A stretch of 64,000 bases of DNA from Diphasiastrum complanatum (GCA_029204225.1 CM055102.1:51225308-51289307); one strand, 5' to 3'; numbered from the stretch's first letter, positions 24,043-36,270 are shown. The notes: generated from the letters alone by a model not told the origin. Made by a program: numbers and translations.

Positions 24043-24613
24043 ATTGACAGTGTTATTATGACATAGTTTGAGCCTTTGTATTGTAGCATTAGAGAAACTT
24101 AGAGCTCGACAAGGGCCTTTGAAAAATATGCCTTTTTATTTTATTTCTTCATTTTCGTAGCCATGTGGACCAATAGAAACCTTGATATCAGGCTTCTATG
24201 TAATGTAACTTTTCTCAGATATAAATAAAAAAAAACTTTTTAAATATATAAATGTTTCGTTAGGCAGCATGTGGAAATGCTATTGGATATTGAGGCTTGC
24301 CCTACTAGCTCATCACTGCTCGAAGAGGCCCAAAAATATTGGAAATGAATATGACAGCTGGTTGGATTGAGAAAATTGATGTAACACTAATTTAATTGCA
24401 TTGTCAAATCATCGTTTATAGGGTTAACTAGAGTTAATTCGTAGTGCCAAATAGTTGTGTTTCAAATTTTTGCCTACACATTTTTAGATTCATGGCTTTT
24501 GCCAACACATATTCTTAGATTTGTAGTTCAGTGTTTCAAATTTTGGCCTGCACATTAACGAATGGTGCCATCAAGGAAGCCGTGCTCTTCAATCGAATCT
24601 ATGCTTTTCTTCA
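24043..24613. other. spacer, no gene recognised
   Basis: A+T-rich with imperfect repeats of TTTCAAATTTTTGCCTACAC (24,460 and 24,533 areas). No coding signal. Confidence 0.4.
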
Positions 24614-25230
24614 ATGAGAAAGATGACAATGGATTATGGGTGCCAAGAAAATATATTCAAAAAACTCTTGGGTTTTGATGCATCCATCATCAAAAGGAAC
24701 ATTTTGAAAAAGCAAAAGGAAAAAACTATCATTTCGATCTTATTGGAAGCCAAAATTTTGGATTTTAGAACATCATCAGGAGGAAAATCTATTTCCAAAA
24801 TTTTAGTCCAACATGTATATATGCATTCAAAGATAAATGTGCAAGGATTCAACCATCAGGATCACAAGAAAAGCAACAGTGAGTATTGATATATTACAAT
24901 ACTTTGATTTTTTGTCATTCTTTATTATATATTACTAAACTTGCCAATTTGATCATTTTTCTCTTGCAAATTTATATTCATCCAATATAAATGAATAGGA
25001 GCCAAGTGGATCTCTCTTGTAGGTGTGTTAGATGTAGTACACATTGATATTGGACATCTACAATATAGAGGTAGAAAAGATCTTGTTGATTGTGGAATCT
25101 TTTTTTAAATCAATGTACATTCCTGATATAAAAGAAAATTTTGGGCAAATAGTTCCAGTTCTATTACCTAGTTTTGGAAGTGATGAATGGGTTGTTCCAC
25201 ATGCTGCAGTGTCAACAATCAGATATGCAG
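24614..25230 (+). pseudogene. unknown coding remnant, left part, interrupted by copia-3
   Basis: Two plus-strand open stretches (24,614-24,889, and 25,044 to the copia-3 border) encode ordinary-looking protein, including IPDIKENFGQIVPVLLPSFG and DEWVVPHAAVSTIRYA. The second is cut by the copia-3 LTR at about 25,226-25,230, within the GCA codon. Sequence right of copia-3 (36,518) restarts with the same five bases TGCAG and continues coding-like text. The family is not recognised; it could be a host gene or a DNA transposon protein. Confidence 0.4.
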
Positions 25231-25460
25231 CATCAAGCATTACCATAAGCATTCACCACAAAAAGGTGGAAGAAGTACACGCACAATCACACTATTACTA
25301 TATCACGTATAGAATGTAAAATGTACAAATAAACCCTGAACCCCTGATAGAGAGAAAACCTACAAGTAGACTAATAGGCTGGCCTACGGCTAATGACAGT
25401 CGGTCAACATTAATGTACCTCATAAACATTAACAATGAAGTTTATCATTGATTTCTAACA
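25226..25460 (-). mobile_element. copia-3 3' LTR
   Basis: About 235 bp, homologous to 36,271-36,517 with many substitutions and a few indels. A CT-rich stretch at 25,461-25,472 (polypurine GAGAGAGAG on the minus strand) lies next to it internally. Confidence 0.75.
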
Positions 25461-28400
25461 CTCTCTCTCAATGATAAAATTACATTCTTCTATTTCTAAT
25501 TGAGTACGAAACCTCTCAAATTTACATCTACCTACTGACTTAGTAAAAATATCTGCCATTTGATCTTCATATTTACAAAAAACAAGATCAATGTCTCCAT
25601 CAGAAATTTTCTCTCGAACAAAATGGTAGTGTATTTCGATGTGCTTGGTTTGAGCATGTAAAATTGGATTTTTGGCAAGGTGAATGCAACTTTGATTATC
25701 GCAGGATATAGGAGTCGCATCCACCTGTGGTTGACCTAAATCCACAAGCAATCTTTGTAACCATAACGCTTCTTGTGTAGCATTGCTGAGTGCTCGATAT
25801 TCAGGTTTCGTCGATGATAAGGCTACTGTATGCTGCTTTTTGCTGCTCCATGAAATTGCAGTTTTACCATAACTGAATGTATGACCATTGGTGAATGTTA
25901 TGTCATCAATATTACCTGCCCAATCGGCATATGTATAATCTACCAACATTGGCGCTTCAGGCTTATCATACTTCAAACCAAAATTCAATGTCCCTCGAAT
26001 GTATCTGAGAATACGTTTAGCAGACTTCCAGTGTGCTTGACTAGGATCTTGCATAAATTGACTAACAACATCAACAACATAAGAAATATCAGGTTGTGTG
26101 TATGTCAAATAAATCAAACTACCCACCAGCTGTCTATACAAATAAGCATCCACTTTCTCAGATTCATCATATGCAGTAAGCTTCATGTTGACATCCATAG
26201 GTGTATTCAAAGGCTTACAATCTTGCATATTGAGCTTATAGAGCAAATCTCGTGCATATTTGCTTTGTGTAAGAAAGACCATGTCTTCCTTTTGCCATAC
26301 TTCAATGCCAAGACAATAGTGCATCAATCCTAGATCACTCATCTCAAAAGCATTGGAAAGATCTGATTTTATTTCATTAATTAAGCTCTCATTACTTCCT
26401 GTAATAATCAAATCATCCACGTACAACACAATGAACACTATATCTGAATCTTGTCTTAGAATGTAAAGATTAGGATCAGCATCACTCTTTATCATTCCCC
26501 TTCGCTTGAAGTGTTCATCGATGCAAGAGTACCATGCCCATGGTGCTTGTTTCAATCCATAAATGGCTTTGTTGAGCTTACAAAGAAGATGCTCTCTCCC
26601 TGGCTCAACAAATCCTTGAGGTTGTACTAAATACACTTCTTCATCCAGCACTCTATTAAGAAAAGCAAATTTAACGTCCATTTGCTGGATCTTCCAACCA
26701 TAGAAAGCAAAAATAGCAATGATAGAACGTATAGTTACCATCTTAGCTATGGGTGTGAAGGTTTTCTCAAAATCAATACCTTCCTGCTGCTCAAATCCTC
26801 TCGCAACCAACCGTGCTTTGTACTTGTTGAGTTTCCCATCAGCTCCACATTTGATCTTGTATATCCATTTGCAAGTGATAGGCGTCTTACAATCAGGTAG
26901 CTCAACCAAGTTCCACGTCCTATTTTTTGATATAGCTTCCATTTCTGTTTCCATAGCTTCACGCCACTCCTTGTGCTCCTTTGCTTTATCAAAAGTTTTT
27001 GGTTCTTGAGCCTTGAGCACAGAACCCATTAGGGCTAGATTCATCTCTAATCTTGCAGGAGGTTTTCGATTTCTACTTGATCTTCTAAGCTCTCCCTGCT
27101 CACTTGAATTGGGAGTATCTCCCTTATTAGCATCACTTGTTACTGACAAGTACCACTTAGGCACTCTCCTAGGAATCTCATTATTAACCCTGTCTTTTTC
27201 AATTGGCTCTTCCATATCGACACCAACTTCTTCCTTCACTTGCACTTTAGCTTTATCATCAAAGGGATCAATTGTCAATTTTATTTGGTCATTTTGACCC
27301 ATCTCATCAAAAGTAGCATCTCTGGAAATCACGATCTTTTGTGCCTCTATGTCATACATCCTCCTGTATGCCTTGGCTCTTTCATCATATCCAAGGAAAA
27401 TACACTTAACAGCTTTTGCATCCAGCTTCTTTCGTTTTTCATCAGGCACATGAGCGTAAGCATCACAACCAAATACTCGTAAATGAGAAACATTAGGTTT
27501 CTTTCCAGTAAAAGCTTCGTAAGGTGTCTTACCCTCCACGGACTTAGTAGGACACCGATTCAAAATATGAGTAGTTGTGTTGCATGCTTCTACCCAGAAA
27601 GTATTTGGCAAACCCTTGCTCTTAAGCATTGCCCTAGCCATCTCCACAATGGATCTGTTTTTCCGTTCTGCAACTCCATTCCGTTGTGGTGAATATGGTT
27701 TATTAGTTTGTCTCTTGATCCCCTGATCCTTGCAAAACTTTGTAAACTCTGTTGAAAAATATTCACCACCACCATCTAATCTGAGGGTCTTAATATAACA
27801 ACCTGTTTGTTTTTCAACTAGAGCCTTGAACTCTCTAAACTTGGCAAAAGCATCAGATTTCTTGCTTATGAAATAAATTCAGATATGTCTACCATAGTCA
27901 TCAATAAATGTGATGAAATAGTAACAACCACTAATGGACCTAGTTTGTATTGGTCCACACAGATCACTATGAACAAGATCAAGAATGCCATTGGCTCTTC
28001 TTGCTCCATCTTTGGGAAATCTCTCTCTATGCTGTTTTCGCAAAATGCAATCCTCACAAATTTTTCCTTCAAAAGAGATATCAGACAATCCAACAACTAG
28101 ATTGCCTTCTGTAAGGATTTGCAAGCTTTGAGCACTAATATGACCAAACCTTTGATGCCAAAGGTCACTTTGACTATCAACAGTGCTTACCATAGCCTGA
28201 GTAAAAGATCTCGCATTCAATTTGTAGAGTCAATTCCCGTTGACTCTAGATCCTATAGCAATCACTTTGTAGTGATTCTTGATGTCCTTGACGAGACATT
28301 TGTCGTTGTCAAACTCAACCTTGAGTTGTTGATCAGCCATCGTCCCAACAAATAGTAGATTGTTAGCTAAGCCAGGTACATATTGCACATTGCTTATCTG

Positions 28401-28783
28401 CTTTATCTTCTTGTTGGCTAACTTCACTGGTACCACTTTAACTCCTTCAATAGATAACAATTTGCCATCAGCTTGTCCAACTTCATCACCATTGTCAGTT
28501 TCCTTGAGTTCAGAAAACCACTCTTTCCTTAAAGTCATGTGCTGGGATGCACCACTATCAATGTACCAGGTATCCTTGGCTTCATCACTTGTCATTAATG
28601 TTGTAATGAACAATTTTGAACTCTCACCTGTATCATCTTCATATTGATCATCATCGTATGGATGTTGATCTAAATAATTATCTTCATAATAATAGTCATC
28701 AAATTGATGTTGATCAGCATAATTTGCCACTTTCCATTTGTCTTTTCTTTGTTCCATCTCCTTCTATTTCTTGAAGCATTCAT
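25455..28783 (-). pseudogene. copia-3 protease-integrase-RT-RNase H
   Basis: One minus-strand frame runs from the second half of the gag zinc knuckle (ECFKK at 28,783) to 25,455, broken by a TAG beside ECFKK, TGA at 28,227-28,229 and TGA at 27,876-27,878. Domains in order: protease WYIDSGASQHMT; integrase LWHQRFGH...CEDC, catalytic HSDLCGP and LRLDGGGEY, SPQRNGVAERKNR; linker GYDERAKAYR; RT with MDVKFAFLNRVLDEEVYL, YGLKQAPWAWY and YVDDLIITG; RNase H with YTYADWAGN, STKPEYRAL, SCDNQSC and ADIFTKSVG. The catalytic set is largely preserved and all lesions seen are single-base, implying moderate age. Confidence 0.9.
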
Positions 28784-29848
28784 TGTTATCAGATTCTAGA
28801 GAATCCCCAGATGCCGAACCAAGCCGAAGACACAAAATACCTCTCACTCATGACCGAGGAGGTCTCAAAAGGAGGAGAGTAGAAGAAGCTGAGAGCCAAG
28901 CATGAGAGCCGAGAAATTACTAGCTAGGATGACAATGAAATATCTATGTGAGCCTACATGGTGTATCCCAGAGAAGGAACGACCATGTAGGAGCTAGTCA
29001 TATTTCCTAGGCTTTGTAAATAAATGTAGACCCCCCCTTAAATTAGTTAGTGACCTTTAGTAGAAGGGCAAATTTCACATGTAATTTCTAATTTTGTGGA
29101 ATTGCCACTTGGGCTCCACATGGGCAGCCTTCTTGCTTATTTAAGGGCCCCCCTCTCTTGTGAGGGAGATTTGAATGTATTGTCAAGTTCTCTTGAGCAA
29201 ATAAAGAGGATCCTCCATGAGTTCTTGATGATTGCTAAGCTCCTTGTTCCAGGCAATGTTCTTGAGTGAAATTTCTATGAGCATGCTTGAATTCCTTGCA
29301 TTGTGGATTAACTAGTTTCTTGTTTTCTAGTTTCTTGCTTAGTTGTGGATTAGAATTCACTTCTTGTTTATGGAATAAGGTAGAAATCAGTATTCGAGTA
29401 AACTAAATAGGCTGGAATAGTGGTGTAGATCTTGCATACTCTCTTACTTTTCAGTTCTTGATTGTTCTTGGGCATTCTAAGCATCAAGAAATGAGTGTTT
29501 CTTGATTTTTGGACTGTCAAATGTTGTTAGGAATCTAGTTTCTTGTTTCTTGTTCAGTAGTTAATCTTGTTCTTGATTGATTTTTGATTCAGTAGATAGT
29601 GGTAGGTCTGCTCCCTGTTCCAAAACGTTGATCCTCTTGAGCTGAAGATGGTTACATGGTCGATTTCTGCATGTAGCTGAGCATCAAAACTGTGTCTCCC
29701 ACTGACAAGCTGGGAAATACATGCTGAAATTTGAGTAACGCTTCTGCTTTGTAACTGTTCTAATGAGAAGAAAAACCATAAACCGTAACTAAGAAGAGGT
29801 AAAGAAATCACCAGAATCGTGTTCACAGATTCAGAGAATCTGTGAACA
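28784..29848 (+). mobile_element. G1 5' LTR
   Basis: 1065 bp from TGTTATCAG to GTGAACA. A TATTTAA box (29,138-29,144) and an AATAAA signal (29,200-29,205) lie in the order expected for promoter and polyadenylation. A reverse-orientation relative is at 36,822-37,904. Confidence 0.9.
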
Positions 29849-29850
29849 TT

Positions 29851-29858
29851 TGGCGCCA
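29851..29858 (+). other. G1 primer binding site
   Basis: TGGCGCCA begins two bases after the LTR. Plant gypsy primer sites often begin TGGCGCC; the bases after it do not extend the match, so the tRNA is undetermined. Confidence 0.55.
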
Positions 29859-30107
29859 TTTCACAGCTACACAAACGTTAAACCAAGCCATATCTCTTTC
29901 AACTGTGTTGCGAAACAATCGCCTTGAGATCTCCTACACATTCATTACAGAGCTCCCCACTTCGATCTTGACCGACGTGGCGCTCATTTCTCAACCGGGG
30001 TCTCACGATCCTTACCAAGCCGAGCTCCACGACTCAAGTTTGGACCGGACCACTACCTACTACCTCTCGACTGAGACACTATTTCAATATCGTGACATGT
30101 CCTGAGT

Positions 30108-31010
30108 TTCATCTCAACCGATGTTTATCGTTCAAATCTCGACCGGAGCCATACGTCTAGATTTCGATCGAAGACCTATTTGCCATCTCTACCGAAGGAA
30201 ATCTTCAAATCTCAACCGGACCCTTCAGTCCTGATCTCAGCCGAAGCATTCCTTCGCATCTCGACCAAAGTCTGTAGTTAGATCTCGACTGGACCCTTCA
30301 GTCCTGATCTCAACCGGAGCACTTCTTTCAACTCTCAACCGAAGTGCTTCTTTCAAATCTCAACCGAAGTTCTTCTTTCAAATCTCGACCGGAGCCATAC
30401 GTCCAGATTTTGACCGAAGACCTCTTTGCCATATCGACCGAAGGAAATCTTCAAATCTCAATCGGACCCTTCAGTCCTGATCTCAGCCGAAGCGTTCCTT
30501 TGCATCTCGACCGAAGTCTTCAGTTCGATCTTGACTGGACCCTTCAGTCCTAATCTCAACCAGAACACTCCTTTCAACTCTCAACCGAAGTGCTTCTTTC
30601 AAATCTCAACCGGAGCACTTGCTCGCATCTCAACCGAAGTGTTCAGTTAGATCTCAATCGGCGCATTTTCGTCAGATCTCAACTAGTGCACTTCTCTCGA
30701 ATCTCAATCGGAGGCCACAGTCATTGCTTAATCAACGCCTTCTATTGACATCTCAACCGACGGCTTACTTCAATCTCAACTGGAGCCGAAGCCATTCATC
30801 AAATCTCGACCGACGCTCTCGCGTCAGATCTCAACCAGATCTCGACCGACAGCCTCCGTCCCAATCTCAACCGACGACCTCACATCAGAACTCAACCGAT
30901 GACCTCGCGTCAGATCTCGACCAACAACCTTGCGTCAGATCTCGACCGACGCCCGCGCGTCAATTCTCGACCTATGGATACTGTCAGATCTCAACCGATC
31001 TACAGACCGT
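30108..31010 (+). repeat. 25-bp degenerate tandem array, G1 leader
   Basis: About 35 units with the core TCTCAACCGGAGCACTTC, mostly 25 bp apart. The second half of the unit varies (CTTTCAAA, CAGTCCTGA, CGTCAGAT). Because 25 is not a multiple of 3, translations cycle through all three frames; long frames here (30,344-31,077) are a by-product. The array ends just before gag. Confidence 0.9.
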
Positions 31011-31139
31011 CCAGTCCATATTCAGCCACATTACAGTCATTGCGACCACTCGTAACGATCACATTGATCCAAAGTGACCATTCTGCACCGTGGGAACCGC
31101 ATCCAACCGTAGAGAATACATTCACCAATTTACACAATC

Positions 31140-33250
31140 CTATGATACTCTACAAGTTGTTATGGATCGCCCTTACGATCCGAATCCTACAGAGGACTGT
31201 CCACCAGAGATGGTCTCCCCATCCACCGAACAAGCTTGATTTATCAGAAATTCCCGGATGAAATCCCAAAATTAAGAGCCGTCCACCAACCCATTCGACA
31301 GATGGGAACCCATGCATTATGAAGCTCCATATGAACGACCACATTTTCATGCTGCCGAATCTTCACATGCATGAGCTCACTTAAACGGAGCTTTTGTGAA
31401 TAATGTTCCATGTACTGAAAAACATACCCCAAAGCTAGATTTACCTAAGTACAATGGTAACATTGATCCTCAAAGATTTTTTCAAGTTTTTGAGAACACA
31501 TGTGACGTCTATGGCGAGACATCACCGGAAGCCATGGTACAGCTCTTTTCGATGACCACGATCGATCGCGCATGAGAGTGGTTTTTTAACCTTGATCGTG
31601 AAGATAAATGTGACTAGTCACTCTTGAAGGAGGCCTTTATCAAACGCTTCAAGCCATTTTGCTTGATAGAAAGTCCTTTTGTCAAGCTAAGTAACATCAA
31701 AATGACAAAAGACGAGAAAGTACGTGACTATATTGAACAATTAAAAAGATTAAAAAGTCAGGTACAAGAACAACCCACTGAGTCTATGCTCATAATTTGG
31801 TCCCTCGTTGGACTCCCATGATGGACAAGACGTGAACTTCGTTCCAATGATGAATATACATCATTGAAACAAGCCATGTCTGACGCCATTCGAGAGGAGA
31901 CGAGGTCTCTGATGTTGATGAACCACGTGAACGGAGAGCACATCGTGCTATCCAAGAAGCTCGACCAAACGACGAAACTCGAGAACAGTTGTGGAAAACA
32001 CAGATGGAGGTGCTTAACCAGCAACACCAACAACAGATGGAGAAACTCATGAAAGAGTTTCAAAACACTCTTAAGTCTATCCAGAGTTCAATGCCGGGTC
32101 AGTTACCCATTGGGCAAATCCACCATAGACAAGAGAACACATGGTGTCCTCACTGTCGAGGTGCACACACTGGCAATGAGTGCACTTCATACCAACCGGT
32201 CCCAGATACTTCGTTGATCAAATGTGAAATCTGTGACTTTATGGGACATACCTCTCTTTATTGCTATTATAACCCGAGGAACTAGCCTCACAACCAGTCA
32301 GGAGGAAATACTCAACCTCCTCGACAACCGTTTGGTTCACAAAACTAACACACGCACTACCAACCACGAAACAACCAAGTCCATATACAAGAGTTGCCCA
32401 GACAACCTAGACATGAACCTCAACCACAGTTGGCACTCTTAGGACCACCTCCAAGAGGACAACCAGATCTAGGACCACAAAAACATAGAAATCCTTGAGA
32501 GTCTACACAAACACATCTTGTTGAAAACTCCTACGATCAGTCCTATCATCAAGATACAACACTTCCATCTGCTAGTTCTCAACATTATCAAACCAACAAC
32601 TCATGCTCGTGCAAAGGAGATGAGTATTCAACACCACCAAAAAATCCAGCACAGCTACCCATCCAAGATGGTTATGCTATCGCCACAGGCCCAATGAGCA
32701 ACCATTGCTTTATTTGTGGTGAAACGAGACATTTCATGGCTGTCTGTAAAGTAAAAAACCAATACCATGCGGAATGTCCCGACTTTGTCCATAAACACAG
32801 TTTCAAGGATTGTCCTAAACAACCTAACAAGATTCTTCCAGCACGTCATATCTCATCCAAACCTGTTAGAGTTCTCACTAGAGCACAACGCCAACAACAA
32901 GAACAACAACAAAATAATGTCAAATCAACTGATCCACAAGGAAGCCACTTGATGGCTTCCACATTACCAAAAGATTACCCAGACCCAAAGGTGGAACAAC
33001 GACAATACAATGAGTTTCGAGATGAGTTTTTGCGAGAGGTAGAACATACAAAAAGTCTGTTTTCAGCTCATATCCCCAAAAAGGAGCAATCCCTACAGGG
33101 ACTTGAAGTATTTTCGGACCTCCTGCAAGCTCAACTCACCATGCCATTTCATATCGCAATAAAATCCTTCACTGGGTTTCAATGTTATATCCATCAAAAT
33201 TTTCAACTGCCTACTATTTCTGATGAACAGCGAAAAACAGAAGCATAGCA
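31140..33250 (+). pseudogene. G1 gag with zinc knuckles
   Basis: The gag core is LDLPKYNGNIDPQRFFQVFE, EWFFNLDRED, LLKEAFIKRFKPF and VRDYIEQLKRLK, then a Gln-rich coiled coil (QQHQQQMEKLMKEFQ) and three Cys/His knuckles: CPHCRGAHTGNEC, CEICDFMGHTSLYC and CFICGETRHFMAVC. It is disrupted by several stops (after ESSHA, before EWF, before SLLKEAF, after GLP, at 32,283, and others) and at least one frameshift near 31,985. Two of the stops are shared with G0. It would form the capsid and bind element RNA. Confidence 0.8.
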
Positions 33251-34686
33251 AAATTACCTTTGGTAACCACGATAAACGAGTCACGGTTGACTCAACAGGC
33301 CATGTCAAGCCCGCCAAGGTATACGATGATTGGTCATCCCCAACATATGATGAATCAGATAGCGTCCCGATCCAACCAAAAGGTTACTATACGAGATCCA
33401 CGGACATAATCAATTGGGGTCACGCACCAGCCACTGTGGACTGTACTGATTCCAACTGATGTCGTATCGAAACTGCTGCAGCAGATGTGGATATTCTCCC
33501 ATCTTCTACAGACATTGACACACCCATCATCCCACTTATGATGATTGATCCAATTCCTATAGCGTGGTGCCCAGGAGAACCTAGTGTCTCTACTGCCCAT
33601 GTTTCAGAAGAATATATTCTTTATACGGATGATGTAGACATGATGGATGAACATGTACTCCAATATCTAGATGAACAATCTTATCTGCCAAAAACAATTC
33701 CTAAGGAGATAACGACACCAGGACCGTTGGCTCACGTCCAACTGACATCCAAGGTATCCAACACCCCAACATACAAGCCCAAACCCAAAGTATATACATG
33801 GGATGTGTATCCAGACGAAGTCTGGGATACAATTGATGACGATCTGATAAGTGAGGCACCAACACCGCCCACTCAAAAACAACAAAAATCTCGGTTACAA
33901 AAAACTAAAGTTATTGATACAAAATTAATCGAGCGTCAAAAACAGATCCGTGAGAAGCTTAAACAACCGATCAAGCCCTTGTCCAAAGGGACAGAAACTA
34001 AACAATCCGACCATGCTTCCACGTCCGGTAGTGAATCAACTCAGAGGATTCCCAAAGTCCCAGAAAATTTTATGGACCCACCTTTTGATCTTCCACAGAA
34101 GTTCAAAGACTTTACACAGGATGACGTTGTTATCCAGTTACCACAGCCACATCGGGAGCCTACACCAAATTCAAACTCCTTTGAAGGACCTGCTAAGACC
34201 ATTCCACTGAACCTTAAAGATACTGACAAGGAGATAGATCGAATAGTTCATGTTGGTGCACATTTGTCATCAACCCAACTTGCTGATCTGGAAACATTAC
34301 TTCGCAAATACAGGGATGTATTTGCATGGAATTATACAGAAATGAAAGGAATCCCACCTGAAATAGTCGTCCATAGGATGCCTTTAGAGACGAGACTAAT
34401 ATCTTATCACACACAACTAGTTAACAAACGACGCCAAAAGGCCTGGCATGACCGTCACCTGCGCAATAAAGATCTACACTTAGGTGACCAGGTGCTTTTT
34501 TATACATCAAAGAAGCACCCCGTCAAATTGAAATTCGAACGTGAGGGGCCATATGTTATTAATAAAATCTTTTTTAATGGTGCAGTCTAGTTGCAAACAC
34601 TTGATGGGATACTCCTCGACACTGTCGTAAATGGTAGTTGTCTAAGGTGGTATTATGAAGAGTTGTTCTTTGTTGACCCAATTTAA
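33223..34686 (+). pseudogene. G1 pol remnant: RT lead-in joined to integrase C-terminus
   Basis: A long frame (one stop at 33,457, another at 34,588) encodes an acidic, Pro-rich linker, then LADLETLLRKYRDVFAWNY and IPPEIVVHRMPLE, the usual lead-in to gypsy RT. The next residues (QLVNKRRQKAWHDRHL, LGDQVLFYTSKK, GPYVINKIFFNGAV) are the integrase C-terminal domain. RT, RNase H and the integrase zinc and catalytic domains are therefore missing, with the junction near 34,385-34,430 and the frame kept. This copy cannot reverse transcribe or integrate by itself. Confidence 0.85.
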
Positions 34687-35084
34687 CATCTTTTCCCTAG
34701 TATATATTCTGTATTTTTATTTATTTTTATTATTTTATTCTATTTTCATTCCTTACTTGTAATTCTCGTTTTGCATGTCTATTGTTTATCTCGTTCCTTG
34801 TTTATACTTCATACAATTACTTATGTACTTTTTATGAATTTTCTTTTCCCTGTACATACTCATGGGTCATGGATGTTTTAGATCAACAAATGATAGGCTA
34901 CACCATAGGCAATGATTCTCACACTTTAGCCACCTCATCTCTGTCTGACTGGTATCTCAAGCATACAAACATTTTTGGAGACTCCCTTTTCATAAGAACT
35001 TCTACTCTGCGCCACAGTCATATTTTTCCTTTGAAGTTCTTCACTTGTATCAAACAGATCAATTCTTTCATAATGAGGTTTTCT
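34687..35084 (+). other. G1 3' untranslated region
   Basis: T-rich after pol, then a segment (about 34,850-35,084) that is homologous in reverse to 49,290-49,050 of G2. This homology proves that G1 and G2 are the same family. Confidence 0.75.
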
Positions 35085-35376
35085 TAAATCTCAACCAAAG
35101 TGCTTCAGTCAGATCTCGACCGGAGCACTCAGCTCAAATCTCAACCGGAGCACTCAGCTCAAATCTCAACCGGAGCACTCAACTCAAATCTCAACCAGCT
35201 CAAATCTCAACTGGAGCACTCAGTTCAAATCTCAACCGGAGCACTTCTCTCGAATCTCAGCCGGAGCACTTAGTTCAAATCTCAACTGAGGCACTCAGCT
35301 CAAATCTCAATCGGAGCATTTCTCTTGAATCTCAACCGGAGCACTCAGTTCAAATCTCAACCGGAGCACTTCTCTC
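35085..35376 (+). repeat. 25-bp tandem array, G1 3' region
   Basis: About 11 units of TCTCAACCGGAGCACTCAGC and variants, very regular at 25 bp except one shortened unit. It ends abruptly at CTCCACATGGG, inside LTR sequence, marking a deletion. Confidence 0.92.
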
Positions 35377-36099
35377 TCCACATGGGTAGCCTTCTTGCTT
35401 ATTTAAGGCCCCCCCTCTCTTGTGAGGGAGCTTTGAATGTATTGTCAATTTTTCTTGAGCAAATAAAGAGGATCCTCCACGAGTTCTTGATGATTGCTAA
35501 GCTCCTTGTTCATGGCAATGTTCTTGAGTGAAATTTCTATGAGCATGCTTGAATTCCTTGCATTGTGGATTAGCTAGTTTCTTGTTTAGTTGTGGATTAG
35601 AATTCACTTCGTGTTTATGGAATAAGGTAGAAATCAGGATTTAAGTAAACTAAATAGGCTGGAATAGTGGTGTAGATCTTGCATACTCTCTTACTTTCCA
35701 GTTCTTGATTGTTCTTGGGCATTCTAAGCATCAAGAGATGAGTGTTTCTTGAATCTTGGGCTGCTAGAATGTTGTTAGGAATCTAGCTTCAAGTTTCTTG
35801 TTTAGTAGTTAATCTTGTTCTTGATTGATTTTTGATTCAGTAGATAGTAGTAGGTCTGCTCCCTGTTCCAAAACGTTGATCCTCTTGAGCTAAAGATGGT
35901 TACATGGTCGATTTCTACATGTAGCTGAGCATCGGAACTGTGTCTCCCACTGACAGGCTGGGAAATACATGTTGAAATCTGAGTAACGCTTCTGCTTTGT
36001 AACTGTTCTAATAAGAAGAAAAACCATAAAGAACCGTAACTAAGAAGAGGTAAAGAAATCACTAGAACCGTGTTCACAAATTCAGAGAATCTGTGAACA
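35377..36099 (+). mobile_element. G1 3' LTR, 5'-truncated
   Basis: Matches positions 29,109-29,848 of the 5' LTR and ends CA before TTCAT. The first 325 bp or so and the polypurine tract are deleted. Confidence 0.9.
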
Positions 36100-36103
36100 T
36101 TCA

Positions 36104-36270
36104 TGCTGCAAGTGGCCAGGTTTGTTGCAATATCTACAATTTCTAGGTCTATTTTGTCTTGAATAGTCGCGTCCTTGACCTCGGCCTTGACTCCAATTGC
36201 CTCAATTCGGACTATCATTGACTTGCTCATGAAATTGTTGAAATGATCTCCGGCTTGAGTTTCCTCCATA
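36104..36270 (-). pseudogene. copia-3 gag piece with first half of zinc knuckle
   Basis: The minus strand reads QQFHEQVNDS, GNWSQGRGQGRDYSRQ and NCRYCNKPGHLQHEC, where the last Cys lies at the G1 insertion point and ECFKK follows at 28,783 on the other side. One TGA (36,201-36,203) stands where Trp is expected. Its upper end joins the LTR directly. Confidence 0.85.

Larger units (their letters stand above)
28784..36099 (+). mobile_element. G1: internally deleted Ty3/gypsy element nested in copia-3
   Basis: Flanked by the perfect duplication TTCAT (28,779-28,783 and 36,100-36,104). The 5' LTR is complete (28,784-29,848, TG...CA), followed by TGGCGCCA as primer site, a 25-bp repeat array, gag with zinc knuckles, a pol piece lacking protease motifs, RT, RNase H and most of integrase, a second array, and a 3' LTR lacking its first 325 bp or so. 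The insertion falls inside the CCHC knuckle codons of copia-3 gag. It resembles the Tat/Athila branch in its integrase tail and 3' repeats; that assignment is inference. Confidence 0.92.

Noticed and set aside
25226-25460. TGCAG as proven target duplication of copia-3
   Set aside because: Kept only as likely: it requires an LTR ending TG instead of CA, and the two LTR ends share TGCATAT, so the border is ambiguous.
30108-31077. Long open frames in the 25-bp arrays as proteins
   Set aside because: They arise from a stop-poor repeat whose period is not a multiple of 3; several frames are open at once.
35085-35376. CRISPR-like array
   Set aside because: Units are contiguous and degenerate with no unique spacers, and the context is a plant retrotransposon.
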